In this document: in pieces, positions 8,616 to 15,997 of the stretch
How the letters are laid out: each line of letters begins with the position of its first letter
Numbering within the stretch: position 1 is the stretch's first letter
Assembly: GCA_041495845.1 (NCBI GenBank)
Contig: JBGQDM010000029.1
Location: 1 to 31,692, forward strand
Direction: 5' to 3'
Source: JBGQDM01 sp041495845
Lineage (GTDB): Bacteria > Acidobacteriota > Terriglobia > Terriglobales > Acidobacteriaceae
Length of the DNA stretch: 31,692 nt
Made by a program: the position numbers and the translations under genes
The notes under the pieces: generated by a model
What the model saw: the letters and a program-made list of their open reading frames with translations, nothing else
What the model was told of the DNA's origin: nothing
The model's database searches: none

Positions 8616-9167
8616 ATGGTGCAGGAACTCAATCCGCTGCGGCAGTTTTTTCTTGAACTGGTGACGCGGCACTACTGCAAAGAGATCGGTCTGCGCGATC
8701 CGGCAGTCTCGCACTATGTGGCCGACCTGCTGACCGAGTTCTGCGACGCGGAGCAGTTGTTCCGCATTCGTGATGCCGCCGACCGCCCCCTGCGCGATCT
8801 GGGCGAAATGCTACTGGAATCCGATCCCGTCTTCGGGCGCGCATCCTCGTTCGATCGCGAGCGGCAGGTGCGCAAACACATTGGCGATTTCACGCTTTTC
8901 TTTACCGGCATGTTTCCCGAGAGCATTAACCACGCGCGCCTGCGCCGCAACCGCGTCGAGCACCTGCTGGATTTCATCAAAGCTGGGAAGGAAAGCTACT
9001 ACATCGTTTCCAAGTTTGAATATTTCGAGTATCAGAAAGTGGCGCCGCTGTTCGGCCAACTTGCCAATCACTTTGAAGAGTGCGTGCACGGGCTGAACTT
9101 GGTGAAGAACGAACTGGAAGTGATGCAGCATCCCATTGCGCGGCGGACCAACGAAATCGTGATGTAG
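8616..9167 (+). CDS. Uncharacterised 183-residue soluble protein
   Basis: I do not recognise this protein. The frame opens further upstream, but the ATG at 8616 is the first start beyond the folC region and the sequence from there is protein-like: charged, helix-rich, with no signal peptide, membrane segment or low-complexity stretch. It contains EFCDAEQLF, RKHIGDFTLFFTGMFPE and KAGKESYYIVSKFEY, conserved-looking aromatic and acidic clusters. No metal-binding motif stands out. It starts divergently from folC and ends 14 bases from a convergent membrane-protein gene, so it is probably monocistronic. The upstream Shine-Dalgarno is poor (GGGGG at about 7 bases). The coding call is good; the function is unknown. 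Confidence 0.75.
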   Translation: MVQELNPLRQFFLELVTRHYCKEIGLRDPAVSHYVADLLTEFCDAEQLFRIRDAADRPLRDLGEMLLESDPVFGRASSFDRERQVRKHIGDFTLFFTGMFPESINHARLRRNRVEHLLDFIKAGKESYYIVSKFEYFEYQKVAPLFGQLANHFEECVHGLNLVKNELEVMQHPIARRTNEIVM

Positions 9168-9181
9168 CCCTCGGTCGGCGG

Positions 9182-9607
9182 TTACAAGAATTCCAGCCAG
9201 CTTTGCCAATACAGCAGCCGAAACGTGTCGTCGCGGGTCTGCACCTGCCGGCCGGGCAGGAGGGTCAACGATGCTGTGCCGCAGTAATCGCTCTCCACAT
9301 AGCCGGCTGCTCTCACGGTTTCAAGCCCGCCGCCAGCAAAAGCAAATTCCACGTTGATGTGGGACTCGCCCACGGGTCTGACGTAGACGCGTGCGCTCTG
9401 GTTGGGAGCCAGATCGGGCACGGGATAACGCTTTCCGCGGTATTCGACCTTGACGCTGACCTGGCGAATGGTCTCACGGCCGCGGTTGTGCACATCCACG
9501 GCGATGCCGAATTGATGGCGGGCAAAGACTCCGGCCAAGTAGATGGCGATGAGGACGGCGCCGGCCCACAGCCAGCGTTGACGCCGTTGCTGACCGGTGG
9601 CCGCCAT
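9182..9607 (-). CDS. Small single-pass membrane protein of unknown function
   Basis: A 141-residue protein with one membrane segment at about residues 13-29 (WAGAVLIAIYLAGVFA) after a basic N-terminus, so most of it should lie outside the cytoplasmic membrane. The outer part looks like a small all-beta domain: alternating VDVHNRG, VSVKVEYRGKRYPVP, ARVYVRP, INVEFAF strands. Its start is five bases after the rsmD stop, so the two are co-transcribed. I know of no family for it; an Ig-like or DUF-type beta sandwich is a guess. Confidence 0.7.
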   Translation of the reverse strand: MAATGQQRRQRWLWAGAVLIAIYLAGVFARHQFGIAVDVHNRGRETIRQVSVKVEYRGKRYPVPDLAPNQSARVYVRPVGESHINVEFAFAGGGLETVRAAGYVESDYCGTASLTLLPGRQVQTRDDTFRLLYWQSWLEFL

Positions 9608-9612
9608 GAGAT

Positions 9613-10188
9613 CTAGGTGCCCTCCATCCGGCGATAGAAGCTGAGCGCCGCATCGCCCTGCTCCAGCTTGCGAAAACGCCGGAGTGCGCCGTGGCTTTCG
9701 CCAGGATCAAACTTGCGATCGTGTTCAGCAATGACGAGTGTGGTCGCGTGCAGGGTCGGAATCTTGGCCAACGCGGCCAGAGTTTCGCTGTAGGCCTCGT
9801 GCAGGTGGTAGGGCGGATCGAGAAACACAACGTCCGCAGCCAGCGCTTGCTGCTGCAGCCGCCGCAATGCTGGTGCTACCGAAGTACGCAGAAGCTCAAA
9901 TCCGCTGTTCACGCCCAGGGAGCGCAGATTCTGCGCAATGACCGTGGCGGCAGCAGCTGAGGACTCCACAAAAATTACCGGCAAGGCCCCGCGGCTCAGG
10001 GCCTCAATGCCCACCGCCCCGGTGCCGGCAAAGAGATCGAAAAAGCACTTGCCCGCGATGGCGTCGGGATTGCCCGCGCAAAGCACATCGAACAGAGTTT
10101 CGCGCAGGCGGTCGGTCGTCGGCCGAATCTCTTGGCCGCGCAGCGAGCGCAGGGGACGGCGGCGGAACTGGCCAGCAATGACGCGCAT
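9613..10188 (-). CDS. rsmD: 16S rRNA (guanine(966)-N2)-methyltransferase RsmD
   Basis: Methylates N2 of G966 in 16S rRNA during assembly of the small subunit. The protein opens with MRVIAGQFRRRPL and TTDRLRETLFD, both signatures of RsmD. The SAM site is DLFAGTGAVGIEALSRGA, and the catalytic (N/D)PPY is LDPPYH. The 191 residues match the family length. The gene is divergent from the M50-like gene and is followed directly by a small membrane-protein gene. In many bacteria rsmD is next to coaD, which is not the case here. Confidence 0.94.
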   Translation of the reverse strand: MRVIAGQFRRRPLRSLRGQEIRPTTDRLRETLFDVLCAGNPDAIAGKCFFDLFAGTGAVGIEALSRGALPVIFVESSAAAATVIAQNLRSLGVNSGFELLRTSVAPALRRLQQQALAADVVFLDPPYHLHEAYSETLAALAKIPTLHATTLVIAEHDRKFDPGESHGALRRFRKLEQGDAALSFYRRMEGT

Positions 10189-10218
10189 GGGAAGCGGACT
10201 GGAACCTACGGGTTCGCG

Positions 10219-10242
10219 CCTGCTGGCTTCACTATATAGAAT
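10219..10242 (+). promoter_or_regulatory. Candidate promoter for the M50-like gene
   Basis: In the 71-base gap between divergent rsmD and the M50-like gene, TAGAAT (10237-10242) within TATATAGAAT is a good -10 box. No strong -35 lies at 17-18 bases; the best match is TTCGCG. Transcription would start about 11 bases before the ATG. Confidence 0.35.
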
Positions 10243-10259
10243 GGGGGTGGCACCCTGTC

Positions 10260-11399
10260 ATGCGCTCCTGGTCCATTCCCGCCGGCCGCCTGTTTGGCGT
10301 CAATGTTCTCATCCATCTGTCGTTTCTGTTCCTGTTCCCCGTCTTCTGGATCACGGAGATGCCGGCCACGCCCAACCCTTCTCGGGTCATGGCGTTGGCG
10401 CTGATCGTGTTTTTCTCCGTACTGCTGCGGCAATTGGCGTTGGCGCTGGTGGCATCGCAACACGGAACGCCGGCCAAGGCGGTCATTCTTCTGCCGTCGG
10501 GAGGGCTGGTTGTGCTGGCGGAGACAGCCGCCGTCTCCGCAGCGGCCTTGGCGGAACGCGAAGACAAGCGCGAGTGGCAGATGGCAATCACGGGGCTGTT
10601 GACCAATCTTGTGCTGGCGCTGATTGCCGCCGGCGCCCTGCGCCTGCTACTTCCGGGGATGCAGATTTTGGCGCGTCCCTGGGTGCACTCCGGCAGCTTG
10701 TTGCGCAGCGTAATTTGGATCAACGTGGCGCTGGCCGGAGTCAATCTCCTGCCCGCGTATCCGCTGGATGGCGGACGCATGCTGCGCGCGCTGTTTGCCC
10801 ACAACAGCAGCCTGGTGCAAGCCACGCGGCGGGCGGTAAGCGTGGCCCACAGTCTGGCCCTGGTGCTGATGTTTCTCGGCATGCTGCTTTATTTCGAAGC
10901 CAGCCGCCCGGTAAGCGTCTGGCTCACCATGCTGGGATTTGTAATTTTCCTGGGCGCGCAATTGGAAGAGCGCTCCGTGTTTTTTCAGTCGGTGCTGGAG
11001 AGCGTGCGGCTGGAGGAAATCATGCTGACGGATTTCGCCACCCTCTCCCCCGCCGACACATTAGAAGACGCCTTGAGCAAGGCGGTGCACACGCTGCAGG
11101 ATGATTTTCCGGTGGTGCGAGGCAGTGATCTGGTGGGTGTGATTTCGCGGCAGGCGATTGTGCAATCGCTGCGCAGTCAGGGCAATGGCTACGTGCAGGC
11201 GGCCATGGACAAGATTGTCGAAGCGGCGCAGAAAACCGAATCGCTGGCTTCCGCGTTTCGCAAGTTGACCGCGCGAAATCTTACCCTCATTCCGGTGGTC
11301 GAAGAGCAGAAGCTGGTAGGAATTGTGACGTTGCAGAACCTGACCCACTCCATGGGCCTGCTGGCGGAGAGCCGGAAGCTGCGGTCAGAAGAAAGCTGA
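10260..11399 (+). CDS. M50-family site-2-protease-like membrane protein with CBS domains; catalytic motif lost
   Basis: The architecture is that of a group-3 site-2 protease: several membrane helices (about residues 16-30, 43-67, 107-130, 148-165, 190-225) then two CBS domains (about 250-375). The N-terminal VNVLIHLSFLFL and the second active-site block NLLPAYPLDGGR (162-173), which holds the aspartate ligand, are well kept. The first block, normally HExxH, reads RQLAL at 57-61: both zinc histidines and the glutamate base are replaced. Intramembrane zinc proteolysis should therefore not be possible. It may be a pseudoprotease that senses ligands (CBS domains bind adenosine nucleotides) and holds or shields substrates. 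It is convergent with serA and has no obvious operon partner. Confidence 0.88.
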   Translation: MRSWSIPAGRLFGVNVLIHLSFLFLFPVFWITEMPATPNPSRVMALALIVFFSVLLRQLALALVASQHGTPAKAVILLPSGGLVVLAETAAVSAAALAEREDKREWQMAITGLLTNLVLALIAAGALRLLLPGMQILARPWVHSGSLLRSVIWINVALAGVNLLPAYPLDGGRMLRALFAHNSSLVQATRRAVSVAHSLALVLMFLGMLLYFEASRPVSVWLTMLGFVIFLGAQLEERSVFFQSVLESVRLEEIMLTDFATLSPADTLEDALSKAVHTLQDDFPVVRGSDLVGVISRQAIVQSLRSQGNGYVQAAMDKIVEAAQKTESLASAFRKLTARNLTLIPVVEEQKLVGIVTLQNLTHSMGLLAESRKLRSEES

Positions 11400-11414
11400 A
11401 GCCCCGCGCACATC

Positions 11415-13004
11415 CTACAGCCGGATCGCCCGCGCTTCGGCGATGGCCTTGGTGCGGCGCAGAGCGGCCAGCACCTTCTCAGGCGCAGCCGAATCAATGT
11501 GGACCACCGCGACGGCTTCCCGCACGCTGCCCTTGCCCGCTTCCCTGCGGCCCAGAGAAAAATCAGCAATGTTGATTTTGTGTTTGCCGAGAATCGTGCC
11601 CACCTGACCGATAACGCCGGGCACATCGCGGTTGCGCAAAAACAACAGATGCCGTCCCAGCGGAGCTTCCACGTCAATGCCATCAATGCTGAGCAGGCGC
11701 GGGGAGTGGCCGTGCAGCACCGTGCCCGTGACCACGCGCTCCACCGAACCGGTCTTGACCGAGATGGCGAGCACGTTGCCGGCGCCGCCTTTGCTCTTCG
11801 GGTCGCGTGTTTCGTACACCGGAACCCCGCGTTCCATCGCCAGCGAAACCGCATTCACCAGGTTGGCTTTTTCTTCCAATGACTGGTTCAGGATGCCTTG
11901 CACCGCGGCATTGCGCAGAAGTTCGGTTTTCCACCCGGCCAGTTCGCCGCTGTAACCGACCGAGATTTCTTCCACGTTCCCGCCCGTCGCTTGGGCCAGA
12001 AATGATCCCAGTCTCTCCGCGAGCACCAAGTACGGGTGCATCGCCAAATACTCTTCGTGGGAAACCGAGGGTACGTTGACCGCGTTCTGAATGACGCCGT
12101 GCTTCAGATATTCCTTCACCTGATGGGCGATCTGGTAGCCGACAGCCTCTTGCGCTTCCTGGGTGGAGCCGCCGACATGGGGCGTGAGAATGATGTTATC
12201 CGCGCCGAGCAGCGGAGAATTCTGTGGCGGTTCGTGTTCGAAAACGTCGATGGCGGCGGCGGCGACCTGGCCGTTGGCGAGAGCGCGGGCCAGATCGGCT
12301 TCCACCACCAGTTCGCCGCGGGCACAATTCACCAGCCGCACACCCCGCTTCATCAGACGCAGCGAGTGCTCGTTGATCATGCCGGTCGTCTGCGGGGTGA
12401 GGCCGACGTGGAGCGTGAGATAGTCAGCAACGGCATAGACCTCTTCGAGACTGGCCAGGCTGATTTTCTGGTCGCGCGCCACGGAAGCGGAAACGAACGG
12501 GTCGTGCGCGACAATCTCCATGCCGAAAGCGCGTGCCCGCTGCGCTACTTCCAGACCGACGCGGCCCAAGCCGACTACGCCCAGAGTCTTCCCGCGCAGC
12601 TCCGTACCCTGCAGTGATTTCTTTTCCCACTTGCCGGCGCGGGTGAGTTCGTTGGCACGGCAGACAAAGCGCGCCATGGCCAGCATGAGCGCGAGGGTGT
12701 GCTCCGCAACTGCGACGGCATTGGCGCCGGGCGTGTTCATCACCACAATGCCTTTGCGGGTGGCCGCGTCCAGGTCAATGTTGTCCACGCCGACGCCGGC
12801 GCGGCCAATCACCCGCAGCTTGTGGGCATGTTCGAGCAGCGCGGCGTTGGCCTGCACCGCGGAGCGGACAATGAGGGCATCGGCGCTTTCCAGGTGGGTG
12901 GCAAGTTTGCCTTCGAGTTGGTCGGCAGTGAGGACGGTCCAGCGTGGTTCGCGGAGCATATCAACCGCGGAAGGCGCAATTTTCTCGGCAACAATGATTT
13001 TCAT
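11415..13004 (-). CDS. serA: D-3-phosphoglycerate dehydrogenase, long (ACT-domain) form
   Basis: Oxidises 3-phosphoglycerate to 3-phosphohydroxypyruvate, the first step of serine synthesis. At 529 residues it is the long type I form: substrate and NAD domains (about 1-310), an intervening ASB domain (about 320-450), and a C-terminal ACT domain (about 455-529). GLGRVG is the NAD motif. The catalytic triad is visible in NCARGE (Arg), EHEPP (Glu) and LTPHVGG (His). The ACT domain usually binds serine for feedback inhibition. A -10-like TACAAT lies about 50 bases upstream of the ATG without a good -35. It appears to be transcribed separately from obgE. Confidence 0.96.
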   Translation of the reverse strand: MKIIVAEKIAPSAVDMLREPRWTVLTADQLEGKLATHLESADALIVRSAVQANAALLEHAHKLRVIGRAGVGVDNIDLDAATRKGIVVMNTPGANAVAVAEHTLALMLAMARFVCRANELTRAGKWEKKSLQGTELRGKTLGVVGLGRVGLEVAQRARAFGMEIVAHDPFVSASVARDQKISLASLEEVYAVADYLTLHVGLTPQTTGMINEHSLRLMKRGVRLVNCARGELVVEADLARALANGQVAAAAIDVFEHEPPQNSPLLGADNIILTPHVGGSTQEAQEAVGYQIAHQVKEYLKHGVIQNAVNVPSVSHEEYLAMHPYLVLAERLGSFLAQATGGNVEEISVGYSGELAGWKTELLRNAAVQGILNQSLEEKANLVNAVSLAMERGVPVYETRDPKSKGGAGNVLAISVKTGSVERVVTGTVLHGHSPRLLSIDGIDVEAPLGRHLLFLRNRDVPGVIGQVGTILGKHKINIADFSLGRREAGKGSVREAVAVVHIDSAAPEKVLAALRRTKAIAEARAIRL

Positions 13005-13128
13005 GGGCTCGATCGTTATGAAAGCGATGCACCCATTGTAAAGGCCAGCGCAGAGCGCGAAAGTGCGGACGTCACAAGGCAGGGCGACTGAAACTGTGAC
13101 ACGAACTCGACCTGCCCCGCGACCGGCG

Positions 13129-14187
13129 CTACGCTTCCCGAGTGGAGGGCTCGGCGCTCGCAGCGGCTTCTTCGCGAATGCAGCGAACCTGTTTGACCAT
13201 GGCCCAAGTCAGCTCTTTGACTCCCGCACCGGTCACAGCGGAGATGGGATAGAGATCCAGCTTGTGTTTCTTCGCGTAGCGCTTGAGCTTGGCGAGTTTG
13301 TCCGGGTTGGCCACGTCGATCTTGGAAGCGACCAGGATTGTCGGCTTGTCTTCCAGCTGGGCACCGAAACTGGCCAGTTCGCCCATGATGACTTCCATGT
13401 CCTGCACCGGATCCGGACGGCCGCTGGAATCGGAAACGTCCACCAGGTGTGCCAGCAGGCGCGTACGCTCGATGTGGCGAAGGAAGCGGATGCCGAGTCC
13501 CGCGCCCTGCGACGCGCCAGCGATGAGTCCGGGAATATCGGCGACGACAAAACTGAATTCGTCGGCACTGAATCTCTCTCCCACCGCGACCAAGCCCAGG
13601 TTGGGCTCGAGGGTAGTGAACGGATAATCGGCAATCTTCGGCCGGGCCGCCGAGATGCTGGCGATCAGTGTGGACTTGCCAACATTGGGATAGCCGACCA
13701 GGCCGACATCGGCGAGCAGTTTGAGTTCCAGGCGGAAGGTGCGTTCTTCACCGGGGCGCCCGGGTTCGTGCCGGCGCGGCGCCTGGTTGGTGGAGGTGGC
13801 AAAGCCGCCATTCCCGCGACCGCCGCGACCGCCGCGCGCGATCACGATGCGTTCATCGACGCGGGTGAAGTCGTGAATGCGTTCGCCACTCTCCGCATCG
13901 AAAAGAATGGTGCCGACCGGGACCTTGAGCACCACGTCGGCGCCTTCGCGCCCGGTGCGGTTGGAGCCTTCGCCGTGGCGGCCGCGCTCCGCCCTGTATT
14001 CCGGATTGAAGCGGAAATGGACGAGCGTGTTGTGGCGCTCGCTGGCTTCCATGATCACGTCGCCGCCGTGTCCGCCGTCGCCGCCGGAAGGGCCGCCCCG
14101 CGGAACAAATTTTTCGCGGCGGAAGGCCATGCAGCCGTTGCCGCCGCCGCCAGCCTGCACCCGAATTTTGGCTTCATCAATGAACAT
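13129..14187 (-). CDS. obgE: Obg/CgtA ribosome-assembly GTPase
   Basis: Essential GTPase that binds the large ribosomal subunit and links assembly to growth state. The Obg fold (about residues 1-158) has its glycine-rich loops (QAGGGGNG, GGPSGGDGGHGGD). The G domain follows: G1 GYPNVGKST (165-173), switch I YPFTTLEP (188-195), G3 DIPGL (217-221) and G5 SAVTG (316-320). G4 reads SKID (288-291) instead of NKxD. The C-terminus is short (about 30 residues), so the OCT domain is absent. It is third in the rplU-rpmA-obgE cluster, but an intrinsic terminator lies 24 bases before its start, so it may be read at a reduced level. Confidence 0.96.
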   Translation of the reverse strand: MFIDEAKIRVQAGGGGNGCMAFRREKFVPRGGPSGGDGGHGGDVIMEASERHNTLVHFRFNPEYRAERGRHGEGSNRTGREGADVVLKVPVGTILFDAESGERIHDFTRVDERIVIARGGRGGRGNGGFATSTNQAPRRHEPGRPGEERTFRLELKLLADVGLVGYPNVGKSTLIASISAARPKIADYPFTTLEPNLGLVAVGERFSADEFSFVVADIPGLIAGASQGAGLGIRFLRHIERTRLLAHLVDVSDSSGRPDPVQDMEVIMGELASFGAQLEDKPTILVASKIDVANPDKLAKLKRYAKKHKLDLYPISAVTGAGVKELTWAMVKQVRCIREEAAASAEPSTREA

Positions 14188-14210
14188 CGGAAAAAGCTTT
14201 CAGCTCCAAG

Positions 14211-14237
14211 AAAAAAGCCCCGTCGCGGGAACGAGGC
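14211..14237 (-). terminator. Intrinsic terminator between rpmA and obgE
   Basis: Read on the minus strand, GCCTCGT (14237-14231) pairs with ACGGGGC (14223-14217) over seven bases with one G-U, with a seven-base loop, followed at once by six T (14216-14211). This is a textbook Rho-independent terminator shape. It lies after rpmA and only about 24 bases before the obgE start. Confidence 0.75.
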
Positions 14238-14271
14238 CTCATTCGCGAAAAGGTGGTTGCGGAGAACGGTC

Positions 14272-14532
14272 TCAGGCTTCGACCGGTTCAATCAGGACGA
14301 AGCGGCCCATCGAGCCTTTGTCCACAAACTTGATGCGCCCGCTGATCTTGGCGAAGAGCGTGTCGTCTTTGCCGCGACCCACATTGAGGCCCGGCTTAAT
14401 GGGGGTGCCGCGTTGGCGCACAATGATGGTGCCGCCGTGCACTACCTGGCCGCCGAACGCCTTTACACCCAGGCGCTGGGCGTTGGAGTCGCGCCCGTTT
14501 CGAGAACTGCCTAACCCTTTTTTGTGTGCCAT
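14272..14532 (-). CDS. rpmA: 50S ribosomal protein L27
   Basis: An 86-residue L27, part of the large subunit near the peptidyl-transferase centre. It begins MAHKKGLGSSRNGRDSNAQR, the universal L27 N-terminus, without the cleaved leader found in Firmicutes. GTIIVRQRGT and GLNVGRGKDDTLFA are family blocks. It follows rplU by 17 bases and is followed by a strong terminator. It has a normal length and no missing key residues. Confidence 0.98.
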   Translation of the reverse strand: MAHKKGLGSSRNGRDSNAQRLGVKAFGGQVVHGGTIIVRQRGTPIKPGLNVGRGKDDTLFAKISGRIKFVDKGSMGRFVLIEPVEA

Positions 14533-14549
14533 AAATCCTCAGTCAGTGA

Positions 14550-15050
14550 TTACTTCTTCTTCTTCTTCGGAGCGGCCTTCTTGGCGGCCGGTTTCTTGGC
14601 CTCGGCCTTCTTCGCCGGGGCTTTGGTCTTCGCTTCTGCCTTCGGCGCTACCGCCTTCGGCGTTACCGGGTGCTCGTCAGCAGCGGGCTTCGCTTTCTTT
14701 ACTTTCGCCACTTTCTGCACTAGCTCCGGCGCGTTGAACTTCTGGCCGCCAAACGTGATCTCCGTAATGCGCACCGCGGTAAACGGCTGGCGATGGCCCT
14801 GCAGGCGCTTGAACTGCTTCTTGCGCTTGTAGCGGAACACCAGAATCTTGCGATGGCGGTTCTCCTCCATCACTTTTCCAAGCACGCGGGCGTCCCCCGG
14901 CTTGGCCACCTGTCCCTCGGTTGCGGAGACGGCCAGCACATCGCGGAATTCCACCGTGCTCTCCGGGCCGCCGCCCGTCTTTTCCACCTGGATAACGTCT
15001 CCCGGGGCCACGCGATACTGCTTCCCACCGGTACGGATGACCGCGTACAT
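14550..15050 (-). CDS. rplU: 50S ribosomal protein L21 with long Lys/Ala/Pro tail
   Basis: L21 binds 23S rRNA in the large subunit. I start at the ATG at 15050 (not the in-frame codon four codons earlier), since GGGAGG lies five bases before it and the protein then begins MYAVIRTGGKQYRV, as L21 does. Residues 1 to about 105 are the normal protein (about 103 residues in E. coli), including FRYKRKKQFKRLQGHRQ. Residues about 111-166 are an added tail of Lys, Ala and Pro repeats ending in five lysines, resembling histone H1 tails. It is the first gene of the rplU-rpmA-obgE cluster and has a consensus promoter upstream. Confidence 0.95.
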   Translation of the reverse strand: MYAVIRTGGKQYRVAPGDVIQVEKTGGGPESTVEFRDVLAVSATEGQVAKPGDARVLGKVMEENRHRKILVFRYKRKKQFKRLQGHRQPFTAVRITEITFGGQKFNAPELVQKVAKVKKAKPAADEHPVTPKAVAPKAEAKTKAPAKKAEAKKPAAKKAAPKKKKK

Positions 15051-15071
15051 GTTGCCTCCCAACCTTGCCGG

Positions 15072-15087
15072 CGCGGCTCACACCGCG
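15072..15087 (-). other. Leader hairpin upstream of rplU
   Basis: CGCGG (15072-15076) pairs with CCGCG (15083-15087) around a six-base loop, about 10-15 bases before the rplU Shine-Dalgarno. It is small and GC-rich; it could modulate translation of rplU but may be chance. Confidence 0.3.
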
Positions 15088-15192
15088 GGCCCAGGCCAAA
15101 ATCTAGTCATGCGCTTGCTGTGTGCCGTCCGAGGCCAATCACCCGGCGGAGCTGCCCCAGAACGGAGCAGCGGATACAGGCAAACCATTTCG

Positions 15193-15222
15193 ATTGTAGC
15201 GGCCTGGGCGGGAAAACGTCAA
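15193..15222 (-). promoter_or_regulatory. rplU: Sigma-70-type promoter of the rplU-rpmA operon
   Basis: On the minus strand TTGACG (15222-15217) and TACAAT (15198-15193) are separated by 18 bases. Both boxes match five of six consensus positions, the best pair on this strand in the window. Transcription should start near 15186, leaving a leader of about 135 bases. The -35 box lies inside the intergenic gap, just beyond the end of the upstream deacetylase gene. Confidence 0.7.
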
Positions 15223-15226
15223 ACCT

Positions 15227-15934
15227 TTATGCCCGCATCATCCCCGGGATGGTCACAAATTCGTAGCCTTCACTCTTGTATTTCGTCAGCAGATGGTCCG
15301 TGGCGGCAACCGTGTGGGCGCGGTCCGCGCCCATTTGCTCATGGCCGCCGTCATGCAGCAGGATGACGCTGCCACCGCGCGCCTGGCGAGCCACGGCAGT
15401 TTCTACCTTGGCTGCGGGCACTACCTTCCAGTCCCAGGCGGTGACGTCCCACATCACCGGCGCGAGTCCCAACGCGCGCGCCACCCGCAGAGTTTCCGGA
15501 CGGCGGCCGCCAAACGGTGGACGGAAGAGAGTGGAATGTTCGCCGACAGTGTCCTCGATGGTGTGACGGCAAGTCTCGATCTGGTTGCGGGCTTGACGGC
15601 CGGAGAGAAAAATAAAGTTCGGGTGGGTCTGGCTGTGATTGCCGAGCACATGGCCGGCGCGCGCGAGTTCGCGCACAATATCGGGCCGCTCGGCCACGTG
15701 GCGGCCAATCAGGAAAAATGTTGCCCGCACGTTGTGCCGCGCCAGCACTTCGAGCAGCCGCAGCGTGTGCGGGTCGTTAGGGCCGTCGTCATAGGTGAGT
15801 GCGAGTTGCTTGCGGCGGCGGTCGCCGTGAACAAAAGTAGGACCGTAGAGCTGCGACTGTGGCGCCATGCTGTGGTAGCCAGCCAAAGAAGCGGCCGCCG
15901 CCGCGCCGACGGCTCCGGCAAGATAGGAGAGCAT
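15227..15934 (-). CDS. Polysaccharide deacetylase (NodB homology domain, CE4 family)
   Basis: Metal-dependent enzyme that removes acetyl groups from N-acetyl sugars in peptidoglycan, chitin-like or exopolysaccharide chains. I use the ATG at 15934; a TTG lies one codon earlier. Residues about 1-20 are hydrophobic (LAGAVGAAAAASLAGY), a signal or anchor, so it should act outside the cytoplasm. NodB motifs are complete: TYDDGP (47-52) with base Asp49 and metal ligand Asp50, GNHSQTHP (98-105) with His100 and His104, RPPFGG (138-143), and LLHDGG (192-197). The gene lies upstream of rplU on the same strand, but rplU has its own promoter. The substrate is not known. Confidence 0.93.
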   Translation of the reverse strand: MLSYLAGAVGAAAAASLAGYHSMAPQSQLYGPTFVHGDRRRKQLALTYDDGPNDPHTLRLLEVLARHNVRATFFLIGRHVAERPDIVRELARAGHVLGNHSQTHPNFIFLSGRQARNQIETCRHTIEDTVGEHSTLFRPPFGGRRPETLRVARALGLAPVMWDVTAWDWKVVPAAKVETAVARQARGGSVILLHDGGHEQMGADRAHTVAATDHLLTKYKSEGYEFVTIPGMMRA

Positions 15935-15997
15935 CAAAAAGATTGTAACGGGTGCGTCGGCGGCGTGAAGCGCGTTGGGCTGGAATCTGGAATCAGG

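Noticed and set aside
13005..13128. Interleaved inverted repeats (GTCACA/TGTGAC and GGCAGG/CCTGCC) between obgE and serA
   Set aside because: The stems are only six bases with long loops and no T run; chance is likely in GC-rich DNA.
13063..14514. 483-codon open frame on the plus strand opposite obgE and rpmA
   Set aside because: It mirrors two certain genes on the other strand; high GC content keeps the antisense frame open. Its composition (Ala, Gly, Arg and His rich) is not protein-like.
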